Of a stretch of 60,467 bases of DNA, positions 16,999-24,967 are shown one piece after another; within the stretch, counting starts at the first letter, position 1; every line of letters starts with the position of its first letter. This DNA is from an uncultured Chloroflexota bacterium (GTDB taxonomy: Bacteria; Chloroflexota; UBA4733). Location of the stretch: assembly GCA_937967325.1 (NCBI GenBank), contig CALBSQ010000162.1:1-60467 (forward strand), given 5' to 3'. The translations under genes were made by a program, and so were the position numbers. The notes beneath the pieces were generated by a model. It searched no databases, was not told the origin of the DNA, and saw nothing but the letters and a program-made list of their open reading frames with translations.

Positions 16999-17094
16999 AT
17001 GCTCCTAAGCTTGGCGCTCATGGTGATCGTGCTGCTGACCGCAATAGTCGCATTCGGCGCAATTGCCGGCTGGCTCTACTGGATGATCCACTAA
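16999..17094 (+). CDS. 31-residue single-span membrane peptide
   Basis: ATG at 16999 to TAA at 17092-17094. GGAGGT (16985-16990) sits 8 bp before the ATG, an ideal Shine-Dalgarno. Nearly the whole peptide is one hydrophobic helix (MLLSLALMVIVLL, then AIVAFGAIAGW and a polar tail YWMIH). It resembles bacterial small membrane proteins that regulate transporters or assemble in complexes. It lies 185 bp upstream of an MFS exporter in the same direction, which could be a partner (inference). Confidence 0.65.
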   Translation: MLLSLALMVIVLLTAIVAFGAIAGWLYWMIH

Positions 17095-17279
17095 CCGGAC
17101 CGCTGGTCCAAGATGCCCTGTCACGGAGTCGGTGTGACCGCCGTGGCAGGACGTCTCGCCCGGCCTGCCTGTCCAATATGCGGAGCCGACGGCGAGGCGC
17201 TGTGTCCCCTCGGACCTACGTTTCACCCGTGCTACCCTAACGCTTGCGCTGGCGACGTAAAGTAGCGAGACGAGGGAAC

Positions 17280-18614
17280 GTGTTGGACAGTCCGGAGATC
17301 GGCGACCCGCCGGCTCCTGGTACCGGGCAGCACGCGCGTACCGTAGTGCGAGGCCCGTGGCCGGTCTTCGCCTCCCTGTCCTTCCCCGACTATCGCTTGC
17401 TCTGGGTCTGCGTGGCGGCGGCGAACTCGGGGCGCTGGATCCTGGCCCTGGGGGTCGGCTGGCTCTTGTTCAGCTTGACCCACTCGTCCTTCTGGGTGGG
17501 GGCGAGCTTCTTCACTATCCAGGGGCCGGCGCTGATCGTCGCTCCCCTGGCCGGCGTCTGGGCGGACCGGCACGACCGCCGCCACCTGCTGGCGTTCGCG
17601 CTCGCCCTGGCGGCAGCAGCGACCGGCACGCTGGCCGTCCTGACGCTGCTGCACCATGCCGGTGTCCTCTCCATCCTCGCCTGCACCCTGACTTGCGGCA
17701 TTGCCCTCAGTATCCGGGGAACCGCTGGGAGCTCCCTCGTGCCCGCATTGGTGCCGCGCGACACGCTGCCGAACGCCGTCGCGCTGCAAGGCACGGTCCA
17801 GCAAGGCGCCGAGTTCATCGGTCCGCTCCTGGCCAGCCCGCTCCTCGTCGCTTTCGGACCGGGCGCCGTATTCGGGCTCGCTTGCCTGTGCTATGCGGCG
17901 GCGATTCCCTTGTCGCTGCGTATCGCGCCGCGTCAGCTCCCTCGCCGCTTCGCGACCAGATACGCCTTCGGTCCGCTGCTCGAAGGCGTCCGCTATCTTC
18001 GGCGGTCCCCGCTGTTGGGCAGCATCGTGCTGCTGGTAGGGTTCCACTGCAGCCTGACTATGACCTACCAGGGGATGCTGCCGCAGTTCACACAGGGGAT
18101 GATGGACGGCGGCGGAGCCTACGGCGGCACGATGACCATGATCGGTCTTGGGGCCATCGCGGGGACACTCGCCCTGGCCGCCGTCTCCGATCGGCGGTGG
18201 CACAGCACCGGGTACGCCGTCACCGCCGTTGCCAGCGGTGGCATGCTGGTGTTGCTCGGCCTGACCAGCAACTACCTTGTCGCGTTTGCCTTGTCCTTCG
18301 CGGTCGGAGCGGCCCAGGCAACGCTTATGGCGCTCAGCCTCACCTTCCTGCAGCAGTTGACTGACCCTGCCTATTTGGGGCGAGTCACCGGCGTGTACAG
18401 CTTCCTAGCCGGCGGCGCTATGGCTTTCACCAGTTGGGGATTCGGTGCGCTCGCGGCAATCACCTCCCCGACCGCCATCATGGTGGGCGCCGGCAGCGCC
18501 TTCGTGCTGGTCGTCGCTGTCGCTGCGCTGCGCTCCCCGGCATTTCGCCGGCTCTGCCGTGCGGACGCCTTGCCCCTCCACGTACCGGAGTACGGTGTCT
18601 CCGCCCTCGTGTGA
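17280..18614 (+). CDS. MFS transporter, probable drug or siderophore exporter
   Basis: About 444 residues with many hydrophobic segments consistent with 10-12 helices. It shows the MFS loop motif GVWADRHDRRHLLAF near residue 85 and a DRRWHSTG loop in the second half, and resembles MFS_3/EntS-type exporters (opening SFPDYRLLWVCVAAANSGRW). The start is a GTG at 17280 or TTG at 17283 with GAGGGAA just upstream. Located in the inner membrane; substrate unknown. It is the last plus-strand gene before a region containing an inverted repeat. Confidence 0.85.
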   Translation: MLDSPEIGDPPAPGTGQHARTVVRGPWPVFASLSFPDYRLLWVCVAAANSGRWILALGVGWLLFSLTHSSFWVGASFFTIQGPALIVAPLAGVWADRHDRRHLLAFALALAAAATGTLAVLTLLHHAGVLSILACTLTCGIALSIRGTAGSSLVPALVPRDTLPNAVALQGTVQQGAEFIGPLLASPLLVAFGPGAVFGLACLCYAAAIPLSLRIAPRQLPRRFATRYAFGPLLEGVRYLRRSPLLGSIVLLVGFHCSLTMTYQGMLPQFTQGMMDGGGAYGGTMTMIGLGAIAGTLALAAVSDRRWHSTGYAVTAVASGGMLVLLGLTSNYLVAFALSFAVGAAQATLMALSLTFLQQLTDPAYLGRVTGVYSFLAGGAMAFTSWGFGALAAITSPTAIMVGAGSAFVLVVAVAALRSPAFRRLCRADALPLHVPEYGVSALV

Positions 18615-18702
18615 GCGATGGGTGGATCGGCGTACCAACTCCGCGGCGACTAGAGGCGCGGGTGCGGCGCAACGTGGTCCGGCCACCGGGCGACGATCTC
18701 GA

Positions 18703-18816
18703 CGGAGCGCGGGCGTCCCGCCCGCCCCGGCAGCCCCTTACCGCTTCGGTTCGACGGTGCCGAGGGCGAAGCGACCGCGGGTGGCGCACCGGGGCGGGCG
18801 GGACGCCCGCGCTCCG
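18703..18816. repeat. Perfect 28-bp inverted repeat
   Basis: Arms 18703-18730 and 18789-18816 are perfect reverse complements, separated by 58 nt. The arm contains GCGGGCGTCCCGCCCGC, itself near-palindromic. It lies about 90 bp after the MFS gene and may act as a terminator or be a short mobile repeat. Confidence 0.85.
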
Positions 18817-18885
18817 GAGACCAGACCCGCCCCACGTCTGCTGGCTCCGCACTACTCCGCGTCGCGCCCCAGGCGCGCCGACCTG

Positions 18886-18914
18886 TTGACGCCGACTGGA
18901 TCGTCAGTTAGTAT
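18886..18914 (+). promoter_or_regulatory. Sigma70-type promoter upstream of the dehydrogenase operon
   Basis: TTGACG (18886-18891), 17-bp spacer, TAGTAT (18909-18914), about 130 bp upstream of the dehydrogenase start at 19043. Same hexamers as the promoter at 9482-9509. Confidence 0.6.
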
Positions 18915-19042
18915 TCCCCGGCTTGTGGACAGATGGATGAACGATGATGCGTAACAGCCTGCACACATCTTTGTATACTACTACTGTTGAATCGCAACAC
19001 GGTTTCCACGAGCACCCGTCAACGGAGAGAGGCACGTAACCG

Positions 19043-20122
19043 ATGACACGTCTGGCCCGCATCGGGTTCATCGGCTGTGGCAGTCACGCCAGTCAGAACC
19101 TCTACCCGGCGCTGCGGCTGGGCGTATCCGGCTCGCCGGCGCTGCGCGAGCCAATCGGCGAGCGCGTCGCCTGTTGCGACCTCGATGAGAGCAAGGCCCA
19201 GCGCAACGCCAGGTTGTTCGGCTTCGAGCGCTGGTATGGCGATTACCGGACCATGCTGGAGAAGGAAGACCTCGACTGCCTCTTCGCAGTCATGCACCCC
19301 AAGCTCCAACCGGGCATCGCGATGGATTGCCTGCGGGCCGGCAAGCCGGTGTTCGTGGAGAAGCCGGCGACCGTAACGTTGGAGGACGCCTATGCCGTGA
19401 AGGCGGCCTGTGAGCAGTCCGGCAAGTTTGTGATGATCGCCTTCATGAAGCGCTTTTCGGAGCCGTATCAGCGAGCCATCGAGCTCATGCGCCGCCCCGA
19501 ATTCGGTCCGCCTACCAGCTATGAGGCGCGCTACAACTACAGCCGGTACTCCGCGCCGGAGGTGTACGACTTCTTGAACGCCTTCTCCTGTCACCACCTG
19601 GACCTCTGCCGCTTCTTCATGGGCGACGTGGAGAGCGTCCACGCGCTCTATGCGTCGCGTTCCGGCGGCGCCGGTGGACGTCCTCAAGGGTACGCAGAGG
19701 TGCTCCAGCATCGCGACATGTCCGTCCCCCAGGAGGAGGCCTGGCTGCTCGGGCTCCAGTTCGCCAGCGGCGCCATCGGCTTCCTCCAGACGAACTGCCT
19801 GGAGCGTGTGCAGGAGCGCGTGGCGATCACCGGCCAGGGGAGCTGGCTGACCGTCGACGACTGGCGGCGTGTGACCGCCTACCTCGGCAACACGGAGCTG
19901 CCCTACACCTGGGAGCCGAACGACCAGATCCCCAGCGACCGCTTCGACTTTCGCACGCTGCACGGCTACACCGGCGAAGTTCGCCACTTCGTGGAGTGCG
20001 TCCGCGACGGCACGGTACCCACGCCAAACATTGACGACGGCATCGCCCACCTGAAGCTGGAGCAAGCCGCCAAGCGCTCGGCGCAAATGGGGCGGCCGGT
20101 CGCGCTGAGCGAGATCGGCTGA
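19043..20122 (+). CDS. Gfo/Idh/MocA-family oxidoreductase
   Basis: 359 residues. Rossmann start IGFIGCGSHASQNLYPALR, EKP motif in VFVEKPATV, and substrate-site FSCHHLDLCRFFMGD. GGAGAGAGG lies upstream of the ATG. It is a close paralogue of the gene at 20357-21427, sharing unusual blocks (CGxHAxxxLYPxLR, FMKRFSxPYxRA, FLNxF, HHLDLxRFFMGDVESVxA), so the pair came from a tandem duplication, with a hairpin repeat now between them. It heads a likely operon with two more dehydrogenases and an M20 hydrolase. Confidence 0.92.
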   Translation: MTRLARIGFIGCGSHASQNLYPALRLGVSGSPALREPIGERVACCDLDESKAQRNARLFGFERWYGDYRTMLEKEDLDCLFAVMHPKLQPGIAMDCLRAGKPVFVEKPATVTLEDAYAVKAACEQSGKFVMIAFMKRFSEPYQRAIELMRRPEFGPPTSYEARYNYSRYSAPEVYDFLNAFSCHHLDLCRFFMGDVESVHALYASRSGGAGGRPQGYAEVLQHRDMSVPQEEAWLLGLQFASGAIGFLQTNCLERVQERVAITGQGSWLTVDDWRRVTAYLGNTELPYTWEPNDQIPSDRFDFRTLHGYTGEVRHFVECVRDGTVPTPNIDDGIAHLKLEQAAKRSAQMGRPVALSEIG

Positions 20123-20132
20123 TGCGGTGACG

Positions 20133-20310
20133 GGCCCCCTCTCTGGCTTTGCCATCTCTCCCCCAATTCTGGGGGAGAGCCGCGACGGAAACATGCGTTC
20201 CAACACTGATCGGCTCTAACCTTGGGGAATGGGCCCGTTTGGCAGCGTTCATTGCCACCACCGCTCTCCCCTAAACTTGGGGGAGAGATGGCGAAGCCAG
20301 AGAGGGGACC
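20133..20310. repeat. Hairpin repeat element, copy 2
   Basis: Same architecture as 5590-5766: outer arms about 20133-20155 and 20288-20310 and inner hairpins at 20156-20179 and 20264-20287 built on CTCTCCCC/GGGGAGAG. Its middle (TTCCAACACTG, CGGCTCT, CGTTTGG) matches the reverse complement of copy 1. Here it sits between co-directional genes. Confidence 0.8.
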
Positions 20311-20356
20311 TCCTACGGCACTAGCTGCGCGCCCCGTCACCACTGGAGATGCGCTG

Positions 20357-21427
20357 ATGGAACCCTTGCGAATCGGCTTCGTCGGCTGCGGCGAGCACGC
20401 CCGCATGAGCCTCTACCCCAGCCTGCGCACCGCTTTCGGCGGCTCACCGTCGGGACTGCCGGCGCTGGTGCTGACGCAGCAGGGTCGGCAGCAGCCGCCA
20501 TTGCTGGCGGAGCTGGTAGCCCTGGCCGACCACAAGCGCGACCTGGCCGAGCGGGTGGCCGCTTTCCACGGCGTCCGCACGGTGTACACGGACCATCTGA
20601 CCATGCTGGCACAGGAGCGACTCGACGCCGTAATCGTCTGTATGCACCCGCGGCGGCAGGCGCAAGTGGCCATCGACTGCCTGGAGCGGGGCGTCCACGT
20701 CTGGGTGGAGAAGCCGCCGGCGGAATCGGTGGGCGAGGCGGCGGTGATGGCGGCAGCCGCTCGGCAGGCAGGGAAACACCTGGCTGTCGGCTATATGAAG
20801 CGCTTCTCCTCTCCCTACCTGCGCGCCAAGTCGTTCATGGAGCAGTCTGGCTTTGGTCAGCCGTCCGTGTTCGAGTCGCGCTACACCTACGGGCAGTATC
20901 CCGTCGACGTCTACCACTTCCTGAACGGCTTCGCCACGCACCACCTGGACCTGCCGCGCTTCTTCATGGGCGACGTCGAGTCGGTGTACGCGGCACGAGT
21001 CAGCCGCGGCACAGGTTTGGACGGCTACGCCATCACCCTGCGCTTCGCCAATGGTGGGATCGGGCTGGTCAACGTCAACTGCTTGGAGGGTGAGCATAAC
21101 AATTGGAGCGAGCGCGTTGCCATTTCCGGGGTGGGCGGGCGCGTGTTCGTGGAGAACTGGCGCCGCGTCGTGGGCTTCCTCCCCGGCACGCCAACCTACT
21201 ACTGGGAGCCGGAGGACATCCGCCCGGCCGACGATCAGAACAGCCTGGCCGTCCACGGCTTCGTCGGTGAGCTGCGCGACTTCCTGGAGAGCGTGCGCGA
21301 CGGTCGAGCGCCGGCCTGCACGATCGATGAGGGCATCGCCGTCCTGCGGCTGGAGCGGGCAGTGAATCTCTCGGTCGAGCGCGATGCCAAAGTGTCACTG
21401 GATGAGGTACCGGCCGATGGCCAGTAG
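20357..21427 (+). CDS. Gfo/Idh/MocA-family oxidoreductase
   Basis: 356 residues. Rossmann start IGFVGCGEHARMSLYPSLR, EKP in VWVEKPPAE, substrate-site FATHHLDLPRFFMGD. ATG at 20357 with GGAG 8 bp upstream. Paralogue of the 19043 gene, with an extra insertion after the first strand (GGSPSGLPALVLTQQGRQQP). Its stop overlaps the next dehydrogenase by 11 bp, so translation is coupled. Probably oxidises or reduces a sugar or cyclitol with NAD(P). Confidence 0.92.
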   Translation: MEPLRIGFVGCGEHARMSLYPSLRTAFGGSPSGLPALVLTQQGRQQPPLLAELVALADHKRDLAERVAAFHGVRTVYTDHLTMLAQERLDAVIVCMHPRRQAQVAIDCLERGVHVWVEKPPAESVGEAAVMAAAARQAGKHLAVGYMKRFSSPYLRAKSFMEQSGFGQPSVFESRYTYGQYPVDVYHFLNGFATHHLDLPRFFMGDVESVYAARVSRGTGLDGYAITLRFANGGIGLVNVNCLEGEHNNWSERVAISGVGGRVFVENWRRVVGFLPGTPTYYWEPEDIRPADDQNSLAVHGFVGELRDFLESVRDGRAPACTIDEGIAVLRLERAVNLSVERDAKVSLDEVPADGQ

Positions 21428-22547
21428 CCAGGAGCGTATCGATGCCCTGACCGGGCAGGTCATCGGCGGTACGACCGAGACGCCGTCACCGGCGCCGACG
21501 AGCAAGCAGGATCACCGTTTCCGCATCGGCATCGCCGGCTACGACCTCTGGCCGCACACGATCAGCTTCTGTCGCACGCTGCAGAACACCGACTTCTGCC
21601 GGATCAGCGCGGTCTGGGACGACGAGCCGCGCCACCTGAAGCGGCTGACAGAGCTGACCGGCGCGACCGGCTACGCCGACCTCGACGCCTTCTGCCGCTC
21701 CGACGTGGAAGGCGTCATCATCACCGCCCGCACCAGCCTGCGCTGCGCCATCGCCAAGGCGCTCGCCGCGGCGGGCAAGCACGTGCTCTCCGACAAGCCG
21801 ATGGCCATGACCACCGGCGAGTGCCGGGAGATCATCCGCGCCTGCCGGCAGGCCGGCGTCGTCCTGATGGGCGGCTACAACTTCCGCTACTGGAAGACCT
21901 GGCGGCTGATGAAGCGCATCGTCGACACCGGCGAGCTGGGCGAGCTGCTCCACCTCTACTGCGCCTACAACACCGGCATGGTCAAGCGCAGCGAGTGGGA
22001 GGACACCTACGACTCCGACTGGACCAACCCGGCGGCGACGCCAGGCGGGGGCTGGCTCACCCACGGCGACCATCCCATCGACCTGACCCGCTGGCTCTTC
22101 GGCGTCGAGTTCACCGAGGTGCTGGCCGACATGCGCTCGCTGCGCTATCCCCAGTACGCGGTCGAGGACTACGGCGTCGCCCACTTCCTGCTCAGCAACG
22201 GCGCCACCGCCCTCATCCACTCCGACGCCATCGCCCCGACCATCCGGCTGGAGGTCGTGGTGATCTGCCAGCGTGGCGGCATGTCCTACACCATGACGCC
22301 GGAGCCTCGACTGAAGGTGTGGGGGGCGCCATCGCTCGGCGCGGGCACGGTGGAGTACGCCGTATCGGAGAGCTGGGTAGACGCGCTGCGCGAAATGACC
22401 CGGGCCTTCGTGCAGGCGGTCCAGACGAACAGCCCCCCGCCTATCACCGGACTGGATAACATGCGGGTGATCGAGGCCGCCGAAGCGGCCTATCGCTCCT
22501 CACGAGAGGGAAGGCGCGTGCAGATTTCGCAAGCAGCGACGGAGTAG
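21417..22547 (+). CDS. Gfo/Idh/MocA-family oxidoreductase
   Basis: 376 residues from the ATG at 21417, inside the end of the previous gene. A 35-residue N-terminal extension precedes the Rossmann strand (RIGIAGYDLWPHTISFC), where the usual GxGxxG is degenerate (AGYDLWPH). The EKP motif reads SDKPMAM. The substrate-site His is in THGDHPIDLTRWLFG. The modified dinucleotide loop suggests altered cofactor binding. It is 6 bp from the M20 gene, so both are in one operon. Confidence 0.88.
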   Translation: MASSQERIDALTGQVIGGTTETPSPAPTSKQDHRFRIGIAGYDLWPHTISFCRTLQNTDFCRISAVWDDEPRHLKRLTELTGATGYADLDAFCRSDVEGVIITARTSLRCAIAKALAAAGKHVLSDKPMAMTTGECREIIRACRQAGVVLMGGYNFRYWKTWRLMKRIVDTGELGELLHLYCAYNTGMVKRSEWEDTYDSDWTNPAATPGGGWLTHGDHPIDLTRWLFGVEFTEVLADMRSLRYPQYAVEDYGVAHFLLSNGATALIHSDAIAPTIRLEVVVICQRGGMSYTMTPEPRLKVWGAPSLGAGTVEYAVSESWVDALREMTRAFVQAVQTNSPPPITGLDNMRVIEAAEAAYRSSREGRRVQISQAATE

Positions 22548-22553
22548 CGGAAC

Positions 22554-23738
22554 ATGGTGGATGCATCCTCGGCCGTTTCCGACGAACGGCTCGTCCGGTT
22601 GCTCAGCGACCTGGTCGGCATCGAGAGCGTGAACCCCATCTACCCGGGTGGCGAGCGCGGCGAGAGCGGGATGGCCGCCTACGTCGAAGACCATTGCCGC
22701 CGCCTGGGTCTGGACGTGGCGCGGCAAGCGGTCCTGCCCGGCCGCGACAACATCGTGGCCGGGCTGCGCGTCCCCGGCGCCAAGCGGACCCTGCTCTTCG
22801 AGGCCCACATGGACACGGTGGAGATCGCCTCGATGGGCGACCGCGCGCTGCGGCCGGAGGTTCGCGACGGCCGGCTTTATGGTCGCGGCTCTTGCGACAC
22901 CAAAGGCTCCATGGCCGCCATGCTGACTGCCTTGGAGGCGCTGCTCGGCCAGCGCCAGGACCTGGCGATCAACGTGCTCTTCCTGGCCTCTGTCGACGAA
23001 GAGTTCCACTTCCGTGGGGTGACCGCTTTCTGCCAGAGTCCCGACTACTCGGTCGACGCGGCCGTCGTGGGTGAGCCGACCGACCTTCGTGTGGTGGTGG
23101 CGCACAAGGGCGCCATCCGCTGGCGGCTGTCCACGCTGGGCCGAGCCGCCCACAGCGCTCGTCCCGAGGAGGGGAACAACGCCATCGACCAGATGTCGGA
23201 GGTGCTCCGCGCCCTCCGCGACCTCAAGCCGCGCTGGCAGACTCGTCAACACCCATTGGTCGGCGCCCCCACCCTCAGCGTCGGGCGCATCTGGGGCGGC
23301 GTAGGGGTCAACATCGTGCCGGACCGCTGCACCATCGAGATCGACCGGCGCGTGATCCCGGGCGAGGAGCCGATGGAGACGCTGGTGGAGATCGACGCGC
23401 TGCTCGCCGAGTTGTGCGCCGGCAATCCCGCCATCAAAGTCGAGCGGGAGGAGCCGTTCGTCGTCCACTGGCCACTAGACACGCCGGCCGACGCTGCCAT
23501 CGCCACGGCTGCTGATCGCGCCTGCCGAGACGTGGACGTCGACCCCACCCCCATCGGCGTCCCCTACGGCACCGACGCCAGCGAGCTCTCCCGCGTCCGG
23601 CACATCCCAAGCATCGTGCTGGGACCCGGCTCCATCGTCCACGCCCACACCAACGACGAGTTCGTCCCGATAGCCGAGCTGGTCGCGGCGGCGGAGATCT
23701 ACCGTCGGACTGCGCTGCACTTCTCGGACGTGGTGTGA
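22554..23738 (+). CDS. M20-family metallopeptidase/deacylase (ArgE/DapE-like)
   Basis: 394 residues. Metal ligands of the co-catalytic di-zinc site are visible: His85 and Asp87 in FEAHMDTV, Asp115 in GRGSCDTKGS, Glu149-Glu150 in DEEFHF, Asp or Glu in VGEPTD, and a late His in SIVHAHTNDE. The dimerisation lid runs about residues 185-300 (AHKGAIRWR to PDRCTIEIDRRV). The family removes N-acyl or amino-acid groups from small amides. Start ATG 22554 is 6 bp after the preceding dehydrogenase. In this operon it may deacylate an N-acylated sugar or amino acid (inference). Confidence 0.92.
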   Translation: MVDASSAVSDERLVRLLSDLVGIESVNPIYPGGERGESGMAAYVEDHCRRLGLDVARQAVLPGRDNIVAGLRVPGAKRTLLFEAHMDTVEIASMGDRALRPEVRDGRLYGRGSCDTKGSMAAMLTALEALLGQRQDLAINVLFLASVDEEFHFRGVTAFCQSPDYSVDAAVVGEPTDLRVVVAHKGAIRWRLSTLGRAAHSARPEEGNNAIDQMSEVLRALRDLKPRWQTRQHPLVGAPTLSVGRIWGGVGVNIVPDRCTIEIDRRVIPGEEPMETLVEIDALLAELCAGNPAIKVEREEPFVVHWPLDTPADAAIATAADRACRDVDVDPTPIGVPYGTDASELSRVRHIPSIVLGPGSIVHAHTNDEFVPIAELVAAAEIYRRTALHFSDVV

Positions 23739-23791
23739 GCGCCGAACCCGGGAGCACCGGCCAATGCGGTTTCTACCAGGGATTAGCCGGT

Positions 23792-24099
23792 GGGGATTGG
23801 TGTGGCGGGGCGGCGACGGCTATGTACGCAGGAAATACCCGTGGTAGCGGACATGCCGGGGCCGCGATTGCGATCGGCGGCTAACCGACCGGGGGACTGC
23901 GGTCCCTTTCATTCGGCGAGGGCCTTCCGAAGGACGGGGGATACTGCGGTCTGCCGCCAGAGCACGCCGCCGCGGTGCGCCGATCGGCTCCAGAGGAATC
24001 GAAGGCTCCAGAATGGGCAGTGACCTGTCAAATCGGTCCCGACCGCAGTCGCGTACTCTGGCGGCAGACAGCAGTCGCCGCCCCGGCACACCAATCCCC
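23792..24099. repeat. MITE-like element with 30-bp terminal inverted repeats
   Basis: Terminal arms 23792-23821 and 24070-24099 match at 28 of 30 positions. A second pair, 23943-23967 and 24051-24075, matches at 23 of 25. On the right the two stretches are contiguous; on the left they are about 120 bp apart, as if the left terminal repeat had been split by an insertion. No coding potential. The rest of 23739-24146 holds only the AAGGAG site of the next gene. Confidence 0.7.
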
Positions 24100-24146
24100 T
24101 GTTCCCTTGCCATTGCTCGCCTGCTCTCACCCAAGGAGTCCCAACC

Positions 24147-24887
24147 ATGAAAATCGCCGATCGCATCCACATCGTCGCTAGCGGCAGGCTTGGCTTCGGC
24201 CTGACGGACGACTTCGACTGTCACGTCTATCTCCTGGACGGCGGTGACGAGTATGCTCTGATCGACGCGGGCGGCGGCCGTGACGTACCAGGGATCGTGG
24301 CCCAGATTGAAGGGGACGGACTCGACCCCAAGCGCGTGCGCAAGCTGCTCTTGACTCACGCGCACGCCGACCACGCCGCCGGCGCCGCCGCCGTGCGCGA
24401 ACGGTTCGGCCTGCAAGTCTTCGCGTCGCCTGTCGTGGCCGGCTTCGTGCGCGAGGGGAACGAGCAGGCAATCAGTCTCGATGTTGCTCGCCGTTCCGGC
24501 GGCTATCCCTCCGACTTCGTCCTCCGTCCCTGCTCGGTCGATGGCGAACTTGAGGACGGCGCCGAGGCGCAGGTAGGCGACCTCACCTTGACCGTCCTCA
24601 ACACGCCGGGCCACGCCACTGGCCATATCTCCTTCCTCTTGCGGCAAGGACCACGCCTGTCCGTCTTCTGCGGCGACGCGGTATTCTTCGGCGGCAAGAT
24701 CCTGCTGCAGCACACCTGGGATTGCTCGCTTCAGGAGTCGATCGCCAGCGTCGAGCGCCTGGCCGCGCTGCCGATCGCTGGCCTCTATCCGGGCCACCTC
24801 ACCTTCGCCGTCCGCCATGGCCGACGCGAGGTCGAGAAGGCGATGCAGTCCATCGCTTCTCTGTTGCCCCCGCCGCAGCTTGCATGA
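24147..24887 (+). CDS. MBL-fold metallohydrolase
   Basis: 246 residues with the complete metallo-beta-lactamase metal site: THAHADH (His71, His73, Asp75, His76), His156 in TPGHATG, Asp177 in FCGDAVF and His217 in YPGHLTF. ATG follows CAAGGAGTCCCAACC. No signal peptide, so a cytoplasmic hydrolase, perhaps of a thioester or lactone. It lies between a MITE-like repeat and a Gfo/Idh/MocA gene. Which subfamily cannot be settled by eye. Confidence 0.9.
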   Translation: MKIADRIHIVASGRLGFGLTDDFDCHVYLLDGGDEYALIDAGGGRDVPGIVAQIEGDGLDPKRVRKLLLTHAHADHAAGAAAVRERFGLQVFASPVVAGFVREGNEQAISLDVARRSGGYPSDFVLRPCSVDGELEDGAEAQVGDLTLTVLNTPGHATGHISFLLRQGPRLSVFCGDAVFFGGKILLQHTWDCSLQESIASVERLAALPIAGLYPGHLTFAVRHGRREVEKAMQSIASLLPPPQLA

Positions 24888-24967
24888 ATACAATCCCTTT
24901 ACATTGAACATCGATACCGGCCGGCCACGTGGGCCGGCCTACCGGAGAGCAGGGAGAGAACGAGACC

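Larger units (their letters stand above)
18615..19042. other. Intergenic region with inverted repeat and promoter
   Basis: 428 bp without a gene. Contains the 28-bp inverted repeat at 18703-18816 and a promoter at 18886-18914. Confidence 0.6.
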
